Shown here: one piece after another, positions 26,376 through 37,962 of the stretch | Position numbering within the stretch: position 1 is the stretch's first letter | How the letters are laid out: each line of letters begins with the position of its first letter | Source: G963677085 sp963677085 | Lineage (GTDB): Bacteria; Planctomycetota; Planctomycetia; Pirellulales; Thermoguttaceae | NCBI GenBank assembly: GCA_963677085.2 | Contig: CAXXFH010000003.1 | Location: 620,001-684,000, forward strand | DNA length: 64,000 bases | Direction of reading: 5' to 3' | The notes under the pieces: generated by a model | Seen by the model: the letters and a program-made list of their open reading frames with translations, nothing else | Told to the model about the DNA's origin: nothing | Databases searched by the model: none | Program-made: the position numbers and the translations under genes

Positions 26376-28574
26376 TCAGCGGTCCGGCAGCGCCACGCGA
26401 TATTCGTCCTTGTAGAGTCCAATCTCGCCAAGCGGGATCGGCTTGAATGAGGGGAGTTTCGTCCGGACCCACGTCTGCCAACGCGTGATGAACTCCCGGG
26501 CCGCTGTGCCGTCGGCGTCGAAAGTCGTCGGCAGGTCGGATGCAGGGGCAAGCTTGGTGAAGCCCTTCTCCGGGACTCCCTTCGGTTCGCCGCTGGCGTT
26601 GCTCGGCGCGACAGCCACGTTGTCGGCGATCTCGAACTTGTCGAGCAGCTTCTTGACGTTTCCGTCGAAGCTGCACACTTGTTTGCCGCAACCGACGAAC
26701 ACGTTGTCGCGAACCGTGTTGCCGAGCGGCTCGCGCGGGTTCTCCGACATGATGGCCGCCAGACGTGGGTACTTGGTACTCCAAGGCGGCTGGGTGTGGT
26801 TGAACTGTTGCGCCTTCGCATCCAGCGACCAACCGGCGTACGACGGGTTGTTCCAATGTTTCCACGTCATGCCGCGGGAGTCGATGTGCAGGCCGATTGG
26901 GCAGTCGATCACCAAGTTGTTCAACACCGGATTATCGCGGCCACCGCCGATCATCATTGCCCGGCCGGCGCGGTAAAAGACATTCCCTACGAGCGTGTCG
27001 CCGCAGTCGCAGTCGTCCAGGTAGATTCCCATGGTATTCACGTGGTCCGCGTTGCCGGAGCCGAGGTCGTGGATGTAGTTGTTCCGCAGGATATTGCCTT
27101 GGCTCGTCCAGTCGCGACCGGTGTAGAACGCGCCGGCGTCGCCCGTCTCCATGACCACGCGATAGACCTCGTTCCGCTCGAACAGGTGCTCGTTGCCGCC
27201 GTACAACACCGCGTTGTGCGGGGCGTCGTGGATGCAGTTATTCCGGACGATCTGGCCGCAGCCGTTCGCACCAATCCCCGGCGCATAGGTGCGCTGGAAG
27301 ATACCGAAGTGGTGGATATGATTGTTCTCTGCGAGGTTGCGGGCGGGGGTGAGCAACTTGCGGTCGCCGCCTCGCAACGAAATGCCGCCTCGGCCGATGT
27401 TGAACACGTCGCACGAGCGAACTACGCAGTCGGAACCGTCGAGGGAAATGCCGCTCCCGGCCATGTTAGCTACCACGCAGCCGACGATCTGAAGATGTTC
27501 CGCGTTGCGGACGATGATCCCGTCGGTGTGGCCGTGTTCGAACACCAGCCCTTCGAGCTTCACATGCTTTGCCCCGTCCACCTTAACCAGCGGCTGGGTG
27601 AGCGTGGCCAGGACGATTTCCGCGGAGTTCAGATCTCCTTCCGGGTAGAAGTAGAGCAGTTTGTGGGACCGATCCAAGTACCATTCGCCCGGTGTATCCA
27701 ATTCTTCAAGGAGGTTCATGGCGTAAAACCGGCGCTGCGCCGCTCCCCAGGTACCCGCGTTGATGCCATAGGAATGCGGGGCCGCCAGGGCGATGACCTT
27801 TGCGTCCTTGTCGTACGAGGCAACGCGGATCACTTCGTCGCACCAATCGTGGGTCCAGTACCCGAGCAGCCAGACGCCGCTCGACAGGTCCCAACGGTCC
27901 GGTCGTGGATCGTCGAAGCGGAAGGAGCCCGGATGTCGTTGGCGCAAGGCAGGGTCCGCAGCATCGGGCTGGGGTAGGCCTGTATCGACGGCCTTGGAGA
28001 AGCTCGCCCATCCCGTGTCCGTGGTGGTGACGTTGGGCCAACGGGCGAGCGTCATGGGCTGATGATTCATATACAGCCAGGGGGCCACCGGCGCGCCGTG
28101 GAAAGCGGTCTTGAAGTCGGAAAACGCTTTCGGCAGTTTCGTCGACAGGTCGCACACGTACACCTTTTCCCGAACCGCCGGGTCCAGACGCGCTAACACG
28201 GTCGAGTCGGTCACGAGTTTGAAGGCGGAAGGCTCCACGACAATCCCACCTTGAAAACGGGCCTTGCCGTTTTCTCGGGCCTTGTAGACCACCGGTGCTT
28301 CGGCTGTGCCGCCGTCGTTGGCATTCAACTCGAACGATCGCTCTAAGCGATAGACGCCTGGTTCCACATACACCGTCACGGCCTCGCTACGCTGCAATGT
28401 TCCTGCGTCGCGAAGGGCACGAACCGCATCACGCACCTGCGACAGCGATTGATAGGGTTTGTCGCTACTACCATCGCCGCCAGGGGCCGCATTTGCGGAA
28501 ACAAACACCGTCAACTCGGCCTGCGCGCAGGATACCATTGCTAAAACAAGCCAGAACGTAAGACACCTTATCAT
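26376..28574 (-). CDS. Secreted right-handed parallel beta-helix protein (732 aa)
   Basis: A signal peptide (LTFWLVLAMVSCAQA) is followed by a segment FVSANAAPGGDGSSDKPYQS, typical of extracellular beta-helix proteins. The long body has beta-helix repeats rich in GI-x-L-x-G, N-x-I and NNYIH-type coils (GSGISLDGSDCVVRSCDVFN, ENNHIHHFGI, RNNYIHDLGSG). Such proteins are often polysaccharide lyases or hydrolases of acidic glycans, but no catalytic set can be assigned by eye. ATG 28574 follows AAGAGG. The neighbour at 28749 is a longer relative in the same orientation. A substrate in the uronate class is only a guess. Confidence 0.85.
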   Translation of the reverse strand: MIRCLTFWLVLAMVSCAQAELTVFVSANAAPGGDGSSDKPYQSLSQVRDAVRALRDAGTLQRSEAVTVYVEPGVYRLERSFELNANDGGTAEAPVVYKARENGKARFQGGIVVEPSAFKLVTDSTVLARLDPAVREKVYVCDLSTKLPKAFSDFKTAFHGAPVAPWLYMNHQPMTLARWPNVTTTDTGWASFSKAVDTGLPQPDAADPALRQRHPGSFRFDDPRPDRWDLSSGVWLLGYWTHDWCDEVIRVASYDKDAKVIALAAPHSYGINAGTWGAAQRRFYAMNLLEELDTPGEWYLDRSHKLLYFYPEGDLNSAEIVLATLTQPLVKVDGAKHVKLEGLVFEHGHTDGIIVRNAEHLQIVGCVVANMAGSGISLDGSDCVVRSCDVFNIGRGGISLRGGDRKLLTPARNLAENNHIHHFGIFQRTYAPGIGANGCGQIVRNNCIHDAPHNAVLYGGNEHLFERNEVYRVVMETGDAGAFYTGRDWTSQGNILRNNYIHDLGSGNADHVNTMGIYLDDCDCGDTLVGNVFYRAGRAMMIGGGRDNPVLNNLVIDCPIGLHIDSRGMTWKHWNNPSYAGWSLDAKAQQFNHTQPPWSTKYPRLAAIMSENPREPLGNTVRDNVFVGCGKQVCSFDGNVKKLLDKFEIADNVAVAPSNASGEPKGVPEKGFTKLAPASDLPTTFDADGTAAREFITRWQTWVRTKLPSFKPIPLGEIGLYKDEYRVALPDR

Positions 28575-28622
28575 CGGTTACCTCTTGAGATTGGTGCTTT
28601 GTCAACTCTAGAGCTGGGGGCT

Positions 28623-28703
28623 CGGGTGCCATGCCCACGCTTGCGTGAACATGCTAAAAACCCCGGCGAACATGGCCACGCAAGCGTGGCCATGGCACCC
28701 ATA
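28623..28703. repeat. Inverted pair of GGGTGCCATG-type hairpin repeats
   Basis: GGGTGCCATGCCCACGCTTG at about 28624 faces its inverted copy CAAGCGTGGCCATGGCACCC at about 28682. The second copy lies inside a perfect palindrome CATGGCCACGC-AA-GCGTGGCCATG. Together they can fold into one long hairpin between the two beta-helix genes, perhaps acting as a terminator. A related word, CCACGCTTGTGTGGCCATG, is at about 47507-47525, and GGGTGCCACTGGCTGCTTG near 62918 is a further relative. Confidence 0.7.
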
Positions 28704-28748
28704 ATCTAAAGGTTGACAAAGCATTAGTTGATGGTTCAAGACTCAAGT

Positions 28749-31535
28749 TCAGTCGTTAATCGAGACGGATTGCAGCCATTCGGGGTGTTCGCGAACGCCT
28801 TCGGCCTCTTGGAGGGGCCAAGTGGCGCGGGCGTCGTTTTCATAGGGGCCAATCTTGTCGAGCGGAATCGGTTCGAAACCCTGCTTCAACGCGGGCGATT
28901 CCGGCTTCAGGCGGAAGTCGCCGTGTCCCGCGTCGACGAACAGCGGATCCGCGACGATTGAATGGACGTCGCCGCCCGCCTGCTGCCAAGCTTCCCACTG
29001 CGACGCCGGCACGACTTCCTCCAAGGCCAATTCGCTGATTTCCGCCGTGCCGGTCTCAGAACGGAATTCGAATTGGATATTCAGCTTGCCGAGCCGCTGG
29101 TCGTAGTCCTTTTCTCCCTCAGCCGGATAGTGGAAGGTGATCTGGCATTCGGTCCGCTTGCCGTCTTGCGGCTGGAAAACTTGTAAGCCAAACGCACGCC
29201 ACAGCCCGTTCACTTCGTTGACCAAGCGGGCGGTCGTCTTTCCGGAAGCGCCTTTCGTGAGCAGCTTGAACGCGAGGCGGTAGTCTTTGCCCGGCTCGAA
29301 GGCGAACGACTCGGACCGGACGCAAGCGTATTTGATGTACTTCTTCTCCGGATTATGCGCGGCCGCAATACGCAACGCACTTTTGCCTTCGTCGTTGGTA
29401 ACGACTTCCGATTTCACGTCGGGAAACTGTTTTTGGTACCAGTACCAGCCCTCAGCCGCCGTCTGGTTGGCGTCTTGCTTGAGCAGTTCGTCCGAAGCGG
29501 CAGGAAATTCTCGATTTGGGATACGATCAGTCAAATCGGCCTTAGCGGCCTTGTAGCCCTTCCGGCCGGTAAGGATCGGTTCCTGACCACCGTTCCAAAT
29601 CGTATTGTAGTCGAAAACGTTCGCTTCGAGGTTGCAGTTGGAAATGCGGATGTAGCGCGACTTCGGCTGCCCTGGATAATAGAAAATGTTCCGCTCCACG
29701 CGGTTGCCGCGCATGACGGTTCCGTCCGCCAAGATGGTTTCCTTCGGTGGGACCGCCATGCCACGCATCTTCTTCCACTCGGGATTCTCGACCAGCCGGT
29801 TGTAGTCTTTCACCATCCTCGGCTCGCGTTTTTTGAGAAACGTCCCGTTCGGATCGTCGTTCCAGCCCTGTAGCGAAATCTGGTGCGTCGTGCCGAACCG
29901 CTCCGGATTTGGATCGGAGCAGCCGTTTTCCGCGAAGATGTTGTTGTAGATGTGGTTTTCGCGCGCGTTGTGCAGGTGCATTGCGCCGATCTGGCAGCGT
30001 TCGACGATGTTGCCATAAACATCGTACCCGCAGCCGGACTCGTCCAGGTAGATGCCCCAGGCAAAGGCGAAGAACTTTCCGTGGTTATTGAACCCTATGC
30101 TGTCCGTACAATGATTGTAGCGGATCGTGCTCCATCCGCCGGTCCACCCGCCGCCGTAGGTGCAGCCGGTATCCTCCATTTCAAGGTTGCAGTGGCGAAT
30201 CCGGTTGTACTCGATCGTATTCAACACACCGCCATAGAAAACGCCGCAGCGGGGCATGTCGTGAATCAGGTTGTGGGAAAGAGTCACACCGCAACTGCCG
30301 AGCATGAGGCCGATCCCGTGCCGGTTGAACTGGCCGACGTGGTGGATGTAGCAGTTGTCCACGACGTGGTCGCACTTCTCCATTTTGACCTTGTCGCCGG
30401 CATACACCTCCACGCCATGTCCACCGAGATCCCAAAGGTCGCAGCCGCGAACTATGCACTCATGACCGCCGTGGATCGAGATGCCCGCCCCGGAAAAATA
30501 GCCCAGATCGTGAACGAGCGACTTTTCGATGACGATCTTTTCGCAGTTCGCTAACCGAACGGCCCGAGCCTCCGCGCAGGTGAACTCCAGACCGCGAACG
30601 ACGACGTTCGATCCGTTCTTGAAACTCAAGATGGTGTCGACGGTCGGAACGGCAACCACCGCGCCCTCCAGCGTTCCGGGCGGCAGGAAGTAGAGTTTCT
30701 GCCCTTCGACATCCTGATACCATTCGCCCGGGGCATCGAGTTCTTCCCTCATGCCGAACACGGCGTAACGGTCTTCGGGCCGGGCGGCGTACGGCATCTG
30801 CTTCTCCAGCGTGATCGTACGAGTCGTCGGATCGAACTGTTGGATCTTTTCGATGCGGTTCCACCAGTTGTAGCGGGGGAAGATGCATACCTCGCCGTCG
30901 GTCGGACGCGACCAGTTGCGTTGATCCTTTTCACGAATGACGACCGTATCGGTCCGTTCGCCTTCAACATCTGTGTACATCGGAATGCGTTTGCCGTCGA
31001 CGTACGCCCAACCGCCGGAATACGGAAGGGCCGGATCGTAGTTCGGGTAACGAGCCCAAATCTGACGCATGCCGTTGAGATAAATCTGTCGAAACTTGCC
31101 GTCGATCCCCAGCGGCTTCAAGTCGGCTTCGTAAACGTCTCCGCCGGCGGATGCAAGTGCCGCATTGCTGAAGTCGGACTTCTTCCACTCCGACACGACA
31201 ACTCCGCCGACAAGTTTCGGCCAGTCGTTCGGGCTTTTGGGATCTTTCCAGGCTTTGATCGTTAGCGGAGCAGATTCGGTCCCGGAATCGTCTTTGGTGA
31301 ACTCCACGGTTTTGCGAACCATGTAGATGCCCGGGTGAAGAAGAATCTGGATCGGCTCCTCGGGCGTCGCCTTTCTCGCCGCCCGAGCCAGATCGCGCGC
31401 CTTCTCTAGCGACTTGACCGGAGCGGTGGCGGTAGCCGGATTATCGTCCGAACCGTCCGGCGAGACATGGAATTCTGCGGCCGACGCATACGTGACGGAC
31501 ATAAAACAAATGGCGAACCAAGACACGCGTTTCAT
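28749..31535 (-). CDS. Secreted right-handed parallel beta-helix protein (928 aa)
   Basis: It has a signal peptide (MKRVSWFAICFMSVTYASA), then FHVSPDGSDDNPAT, the usual start of a beta-helix mature chain. A long helix domain follows with coils such as GISIHGGHECIVRGCDLWD, NCYIHHVGQFNRHG and GNIVERCQIGAMHLHNA. The C-terminal third contains a carbohydrate-binding-like beta-sandwich region (ESFAFEPGKDYRLAFKLLTK). ATG 31535 was preferred to 31562 because it gives a normal signal peptide. The layout resembles the neighbour at 26376, which suggests gene duplication or joint action on one polysaccharide. The enzymatic activity is not identifiable by eye. Confidence 0.85.
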   Translation of the reverse strand: MKRVSWFAICFMSVTYASAAEFHVSPDGSDDNPATATAPVKSLEKARDLARAARKATPEEPIQILLHPGIYMVRKTVEFTKDDSGTESAPLTIKAWKDPKSPNDWPKLVGGVVVSEWKKSDFSNAALASAGGDVYEADLKPLGIDGKFRQIYLNGMRQIWARYPNYDPALPYSGGWAYVDGKRIPMYTDVEGERTDTVVIREKDQRNWSRPTDGEVCIFPRYNWWNRIEKIQQFDPTTRTITLEKQMPYAARPEDRYAVFGMREELDAPGEWYQDVEGQKLYFLPPGTLEGAVVAVPTVDTILSFKNGSNVVVRGLEFTCAEARAVRLANCEKIVIEKSLVHDLGYFSGAGISIHGGHECIVRGCDLWDLGGHGVEVYAGDKVKMEKCDHVVDNCYIHHVGQFNRHGIGLMLGSCGVTLSHNLIHDMPRCGVFYGGVLNTIEYNRIRHCNLEMEDTGCTYGGGWTGGWSTIRYNHCTDSIGFNNHGKFFAFAWGIYLDESGCGYDVYGNIVERCQIGAMHLHNARENHIYNNIFAENGCSDPNPERFGTTHQISLQGWNDDPNGTFLKKREPRMVKDYNRLVENPEWKKMRGMAVPPKETILADGTVMRGNRVERNIFYYPGQPKSRYIRISNCNLEANVFDYNTIWNGGQEPILTGRKGYKAAKADLTDRIPNREFPAASDELLKQDANQTAAEGWYWYQKQFPDVKSEVVTNDEGKSALRIAAAHNPEKKYIKYACVRSESFAFEPGKDYRLAFKLLTKGASGKTTARLVNEVNGLWRAFGLQVFQPQDGKRTECQITFHYPAEGEKDYDQRLGKLNIQFEFRSETGTAEISELALEEVVPASQWEAWQQAGGDVHSIVADPLFVDAGHGDFRLKPESPALKQGFEPIPLDKIGPYENDARATWPLQEAEGVREHPEWLQSVSIND

Positions 31536-32346
31536 GACGGCTCCAGACGCTGGTGTGTTCAAAGGGGTGGGTAGTCGGGGCGGGGCAAGTGGACGGTAAT
31601 GTCGAGGAAGTTTCGGTTGCGTTCGCAGGCCCTCTTCCGTCTCGCAAACTGAAATCAGCCAGGCGCGACGTGTGCAGATCGACCAAAGACCTTTCCGACA
31701 TCGAGTGATAGAAAATCAGATTTCCCACAGAGATGAGTTTAAGCGGCAGAAGGGGAGGAGTCAACTTTCGGGAAAATCAGTTCGGCAACGTCCACGATCT
31801 GGCCGCCTGTGACGACGGAGGTGCCCTAGTGATGATGGACACGGGGCGTTGGGGTGAGCAAAAACACCTCGACGCGTTCTTGCTGCATACGCCGTAGAAT
31901 GTTGTCGTTTCCTTCCGGCGAAGCCTCGGCCTTGGTAGCGCCGTATCTTCAGAACCGCAGTCTGAGTAAGGCGGCCAGTAGCGAGGCAGTATCGATCGGC
32001 GAAAAGATCGTCTCCGAAGAGCCGCTGGCCGTTTTCGATGCCATACTATTGACGCTTGCATAGCTAATGAGCGGAAGCCGACCAACGGGGTCCTTCGGTT
32101 TCTCGCAATCTACCTGCCCGTTGGGTCGCGAACATCGACTTTGCAGTTCTCCTGCCGAATTCCGCCGGGCGATACAAACGGCTGAGGATTTCAAGTATAA
32201 TTGAGTGTGGAGCGGTAGTTGAAATCGCTCTCAGTCAGCACCGACTGGATGCTCCGTTGCAGGCAACCTGGCAGGCTCACTCCGGGCAACCCGAGGCCTG
32301 CCTGCAAGTACTCTTACTCGTTTTTTTTCCAGAAGGATTTTAGCAA
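31536..32346. other. Intergenic region, one half-element, otherwise nothing recognised
   Basis: About 810 bases without a supported gene. Short frames on both strands (for example around 31780-32060) lack start signals and family resemblance; they may be relics. The left half of a family-1 element lies at 32047-32095. An oligo-T run followed by AGAAGGATTTTAGCAA just before 32347 is the likely leader of the next gene. Confidence 0.5.
32047..32095 (+). repeat. Family-1 palindromic element, left half only
   Basis: TATTGACGCTTGCATAGC followed by TAATGAGCGGAAG matches the copies at 25977 and 57271. After the ACCAACGGG core the sequence departs and no right terminus is found. It is a truncated or recombined copy. 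Confidence 0.7.
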
Positions 32347-33717
<1,371 letters not shown>

Positions 33718-34141
33718 TGTCACCCGTTTCGATCGAGTTGTTTCCTACCACGCGTTTTCGGAGCAACTGGCTTTCGATGACGTAGGCGTAGAACATCAAC
33801 CGTGCGACTCGATTGCGGTTGAGGCGACGAAATGCGCAGACAAGGGCCGCTGGATTCACTTCCAGCAGCCCTTGTCGAAAAAGCTCCCCGTTCAATACGC
33901 TCTTCGCAACTAACGAGCTTGCTGGCCAAGGAACTGCAAACCAACGGCGCACGTATGCGACGCATCGATCCGCACCGTCGACCGCAGCATCTGCCGGTCG
34001 AGCCGATGGACAGGTCTTCTACGAAGCGAACGTCGGGGCTACGCCGCACGACCGCAACGGAGCCTTCGAGGCGCAACGAGTGTCGAAGAATCAGCAGCGC
34101 GAGTGCTCACGACTCAAGTCGCCAGCCCCATGGGGCTGGCT
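33718..34141. other. Intergenic region between convergent genes
   Basis: No gene is supported. An imperfect hairpin, AAGGGCCGCTGG-ATTCACTT-CCAGCAGCCCTT, lies at about 33843-33875 and could end transcription. Frames through this region have no start signals or family resemblance. Confidence 0.5.
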
Positions 34142-36250
34142 CTATTTTGGCATGGGCAACACAATCATGGCGTTCTCGTTCAGCGAGATTTCTCCGTCCT
34201 TGCTGTTGACCCGATACTGGATCTTCAGTTGCTTTGCGGTTCCCGGTGCCGGATCGCCGCCAAGACTTTCATTGTAGTTGGCACCGGGCAGGAAAAGGAT
34301 GCGATAGTTCTTGGCGTATTTTCGGAGAATCGCGGTGACGTCCTTAGTTTTCGCCCCAGCACCGTACTCGGCCTTGACGATTTCCAGTTTCACCGGCGTG
34401 TGACCAGCTTGTGCTAGGGCTTTGCCAAGTTCGGCCCGGTTGATGCCTTTGCTGGCCATGCCCATCACCACCATGAGCGCCTGTTCTTTCAAGGCAGGCA
34501 CTTCGGCCGCCTTTTGGGCGATCGCTTGCATCTCTTCGCTGGGATAGCGAAGGAGGACTTCCAATACGAGCCGCTTGTCCGCTTCACGATCCGCAATCTC
34601 CAAGGCCGTACGACACATGGCGGCGCGGCGTTCGGCGGGCATGTCGAATTGCCGGGCAATGCGAATGTACGCCCGGACCGCGCGAATCTTGAGCCGGTCG
34701 TCGTCGACCGCCTTGTGAAGTTCGAGTAGCAGAGGCGCGGCGTCGGCCGATTTCCACTGCCCCAACACGCGGAAGGCCGCATCACGAAATTCCTGGTCGC
34801 TGGATTGGGCAGCTGCAGCAACCGCCTCGATCGAGGTTGTGCCGCCAACGACGTTGAGCGTATCCAGAATCCTGGCCTTCACCGATCCGTTTACCGTGGG
34901 CAACACGGCAACCAATTGTGCGGCGGCCGCTTCCCGATCCACTGAATGCAGGCAGACGTCGCGCAAGGCTTTGTCCAAGGCAGCCGCCTCTTGACCGTCC
35001 TTAGTCGTAGCGAGTCGTGCGACCAGTTTCGGCAAGTCAGTCGTATTAAGCACGGCACCAAGACTGGTCAACGCCGCGGCGCGGACCGCGGGATCCGCGT
35101 CGTCGGCAGCCTTCCAAAGCGCAGTGGCGGCGGCAGCCGTACGCCGTCGTCCGGCCAACTCGATTAGCACAAGCCGCATTTTCCCCTGGGCTTCCGGCAG
35201 TCGCGCCGCGAGCTGATCGTCGACCGACTTGTCTTGCAGGCTTTCGAGCGATTCCATGGCGGCTTGCGACACGTCGTCCCCGCCTTCGGCTGCCGCATCA
35301 AGCAGTGCCGGCACACACGAGGCATCGCCTACACGCTTTAAGGCACGAAATGCGAGAATACGAAGCTGCCCGTCGCTGCTGTGCGCTGCCTGGAGTACCG
35401 CCGGCAAGACTCGGGAATCGCCGCGATCGGCCAGCGTCAAGATCAGCAAGCCTTGCCGTTCGGCCGGCACCTTGGGTAATTCGGCCAACAGGGCGTCGGC
35501 GATTTCCGGGGCGGGCGATTCCATGGCGGCACGTACGGCTGCGGTGGCCAAGCCGTAGTCCGACCCTTTGATCGCCTCGACCAGAAGCGGCACGCCGTTC
35601 TTGCCTCGCACGAGGATTGCGCCCCGAATCGCCGCGGCACGGACTTGTTGCGGTGCGTCCGCCAGCCCCCGCACACGATCGTAGATGGCCTGCGACGCAG
35701 CACTGTCGCCCTCGGCGGCCAACACTTCGGCGCATCGGAATAGGCCTTCGCAGACGGCGAGTTGGTTACGGCCCGAGGCATTCGGTAGAGCATCCCCTAG
35801 ACATTTGGCGGCCGCCGGTGTACCAATGTTTCCGAGCGCACGGGCGGCGGCCTCGGCGGTTTCCGACTCCTTCAGCAGCGCGGCCAAGGCGTCTACCGCT
35901 TGGGCATCGCGCCGCGCGCCGAGACTGCCGATTACGCCCAACCGCGGCATCCCCTGGACCGTGTTCAGGGCATCTCGCAAGGCCTTGTCGGCCGATGGGT
36001 CGCGGATCGTCTCCATGGCATAACGCGCCATGTGCGAGAGCTTTTCATCGCCCAGCAGCGCGGCCAGCGTGGGCACCGCTTCCTTGGTGGCGATGCGGGC
36101 CAGTTGTCGGCATGCAGCAGACTTTTCCTGCACCGTCGCATCCGAGCGAAGCACCGCGAGTAGTTCGGCTTCCTGGGCGTATGAGTTAGCAGCCGTGTTG
36201 GCCAGTAGGACCGCGACGAGGACCAGATAGTATTTGTGATTTTTCCACAT
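34142..36250 (-). CDS. Exported HEAT-repeat protein, paralogue of the one at 20380
   Basis: The 702-residue protein begins with a signal peptide (YYLVLVAVLLANTAANSYAQ) and consists of HEAT repeats (AVPTLAALLGDEKLSHMARY, AVDALAALLKESETAEAAAR), with a different C-terminal module of about 90 residues ending NSKDGEISLNENAMIVLP. The N-terminal 200 residues follow the 20380 protein almost repeat for repeat, including the shared block LLGDEKLSHMARYAMETI versus LLPNERMAYMARYALEGI. Both sit next to Gfo/Idh/MocA oxidoreductase genes, so they may be partners of these enzymes. Function unknown. Confidence 0.85.
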   Translation of the reverse strand: MWKNHKYYLVLVAVLLANTAANSYAQEAELLAVLRSDATVQEKSAACRQLARIATKEAVPTLAALLGDEKLSHMARYAMETIRDPSADKALRDALNTVQGMPRLGVIGSLGARRDAQAVDALAALLKESETAEAAARALGNIGTPAAAKCLGDALPNASGRNQLAVCEGLFRCAEVLAAEGDSAASQAIYDRVRGLADAPQQVRAAAIRGAILVRGKNGVPLLVEAIKGSDYGLATAAVRAAMESPAPEIADALLAELPKVPAERQGLLILTLADRGDSRVLPAVLQAAHSSDGQLRILAFRALKRVGDASCVPALLDAAAEGGDDVSQAAMESLESLQDKSVDDQLAARLPEAQGKMRLVLIELAGRRRTAAAATALWKAADDADPAVRAAALTSLGAVLNTTDLPKLVARLATTKDGQEAAALDKALRDVCLHSVDREAAAAQLVAVLPTVNGSVKARILDTLNVVGGTTSIEAVAAAAQSSDQEFRDAAFRVLGQWKSADAAPLLLELHKAVDDDRLKIRAVRAYIRIARQFDMPAERRAAMCRTALEIADREADKRLVLEVLLRYPSEEMQAIAQKAAEVPALKEQALMVVMGMASKGINRAELGKALAQAGHTPVKLEIVKAEYGAGAKTKDVTAILRKYAKNYRILFLPGANYNESLGGDPAPGTAKQLKIQYRVNSKDGEISLNENAMIVLPMPK

Positions 36251-36324
36251 GGTGGCAGATTCCCGTTGATGTTAAGGAAGGAAGCAGGGATAGGACCATT
36301 CAGCGCGTGCGACCTGACGACTAG

Positions 36325-36398
36325 AAACCATTTCAAAACTAGTGTCACGGTCATTCGTTGTGGACATGCGAACCCGACGCCAGGTTTCGAAACCGCCT
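36325..36398 (+). repeat. Intergenic repeat between HEAT and Gfo/Idh/MocA genes, copy 2
   Basis: AAACCATTTCAAAACTAGTG, then ATTCGTTGTGG, then CAGGTTTCGAAACCGCCTCT. The same blocks in the same order appear at 22471-22548. The right end touches the stop codon of the leftward oxidoreductase gene. Confidence 0.65.
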
Positions 36399-37712
36399 CT
36401 AATAAACGTACGGTTCCCGCATAGCTCGCGAGCAAAGGCTGTTGGCCTCGTCATCGCCCACGAACTCTTCCTTAACGGGATCGAACTTGAGGCTCCGCTT
36501 GAGCCACATACAGATGTTGGCGGCGTGGACGGTGGTCATGGAATGATGCATGACCTCGGGGTTGGCAACCGTCCGTTCGCGGCTCCTGACGCAATCGAGG
36601 AAGTTCTGCATGTGGTCGAGCGATCGGCCGGTGCGGGCAACATATTGGCTGATAACGCGACTGAACTCCCCGAGCAGCGCCGGCGAGGACACATCGGGTT
36701 TGGCATAGCCATCGGCGGCCGCGGCCCAACCCTCAGTGCCGTCAAACCGCTCGCCGCAGGAACCGTGCCAGTACTTGTTCCCGCGAGAGAGAATCATCCG
36801 CACGCCATTGGGGAAATGCGTGACCATGCCGTCGCCGCTGTCATTGGCCACATATTCGTACCCGACGGGCGACGATTCGCTGCACCCCAAGCCGGCTTGC
36901 GCCTGGGCAAACGTGTGTGCCCCCCACTCGCCGATACAACTGGTGTGGAAGTCGTAGAAACCTCGCCACCCACCGGCGACGTAGCGGGGATTGTAGGGTC
37001 GCCAGGGACACGCCCCCAGCCAAGCGTTCCAGTCCACCTCGTCCTTGGGCGGCTGGTCGACGGCCGGCAGCCAGTCGTGGCGCATCTCGGCCGCGTCCCA
37101 GGGAGCGATGTGAGCATAGGCCGTGTGGATCTCGCCGAGACGACCGGTTCGAGCCATCTCAATGCAGAACACGTGGTTGGGCTCGCTCAGTCGCTGCGTG
37201 CCGGTCTGATAGACGCGGCCGTAGCGACGCGCCGTTTCAACCACGGCTCGCCCCTCCGCAATCGTCATGCACGAGGGCTTTTCGGAATAAACATCCTTCC
37301 CCGCCCGCATCGCCAGGATCGAGGCCATCGCGTGCCAGTGATCGCCCGTTGCGATCAGCACGGCATCGATATCCGGCCGCGCCGCCAGGAACTCGTTGAT
37401 CTCGGGATACATGGCACAGTCTTTCGTGCCGTAGTGATTGTTGACGAAGTCCTTGATCGCCAATCGCTGCTTCTTCTGCAGGTCGCAGATGGCAACGAAT
37501 TGCACTTCCTCGTGCCGCATGATCCAGCGGAGGTCGTGCATGCCGCGATGCTGAATACCAATCCCGCCGACAACGATCCTCTCACTGGGCGCTACCGCAC
37601 CACCCTTGCCCAATGCGGAACTTGGAACGAAACACGGCGCGGCTGCCAAGGTACTGGCTCCGGCCGCCGTCTTGAGGAATCGGCGACGCGAGAGAGGCGA
37701 CTTGTCTGGCAT
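36399..37712 (-). CDS. Tat-exported Gfo/Idh/MocA-family oxidoreductase (paralogue 3)
   Basis: The 437-residue protein carries a twin-arginine signal (LSRRRFLKTAAGASTLAAA), a Rossmann motif (VVGGIGIQHRGMHDL) and the family segment GKDVYSEKPSCMTIAEGRAV with the catalytic EKP. In the C-terminal domain, DFHTSCIGEWGAHTFAQAQ is typical of exported members. ATG 37712 follows AAGGAG. The HEAT gene follows about 150 bp downstream in the same direction. This repeats the HEAT-oxidoreductase association seen at 20-24 kb, with the gene order reversed. Substrate unknown. Confidence 0.93.
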   Translation of the reverse strand: MPDKSPLSRRRFLKTAAGASTLAAAPCFVPSSALGKGGAVAPSERIVVGGIGIQHRGMHDLRWIMRHEEVQFVAICDLQKKQRLAIKDFVNNHYGTKDCAMYPEINEFLAARPDIDAVLIATGDHWHAMASILAMRAGKDVYSEKPSCMTIAEGRAVVETARRYGRVYQTGTQRLSEPNHVFCIEMARTGRLGEIHTAYAHIAPWDAAEMRHDWLPAVDQPPKDEVDWNAWLGACPWRPYNPRYVAGGWRGFYDFHTSCIGEWGAHTFAQAQAGLGCSESSPVGYEYVANDSGDGMVTHFPNGVRMILSRGNKYWHGSCGERFDGTEGWAAAADGYAKPDVSSPALLGEFSRVISQYVARTGRSLDHMQNFLDCVRSRERTVANPEVMHHSMTTVHAANICMWLKRSLKFDPVKEEFVGDDEANSLCSRAMREPYVY

Positions 37713-37962
37713 GGTAGTTCTCCTTCATGAAGAATGGCGGGCAAGGAATGAATCAGCAGAAGGTTTGGGGAGGTTTCGGCTCTGAACCAATTTGCCGCAA
37801 AGCGGCATGATTGCCATTCTCGGTCAAGCCGATTACGTTGTCAAATTGGCACCCAGGACGAGGCCTTCACGTCACGTCGCTGGGATTTCGCCCCGCAACG
37901 GCCCACGGGCCGCAAACGGGATGATTGTTTCGGGCCCGAACGGGATTTCCGGTTCATCCGAC

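Noticed and set aside
26679..27977. 432-residue forward open frame antisense to the beta-helix gene
   Set aside because: Its composition (Val/Ala/His-rich) and position show it is a shadow of the reverse-strand secreted protein.
36342..37730. 462-residue forward open frame antisense to the Gfo/Idh/MocA gene
   Set aside because: It is the antisense shadow of a well-supported oxidoreductase gene, produced by GC-rich codon bias.
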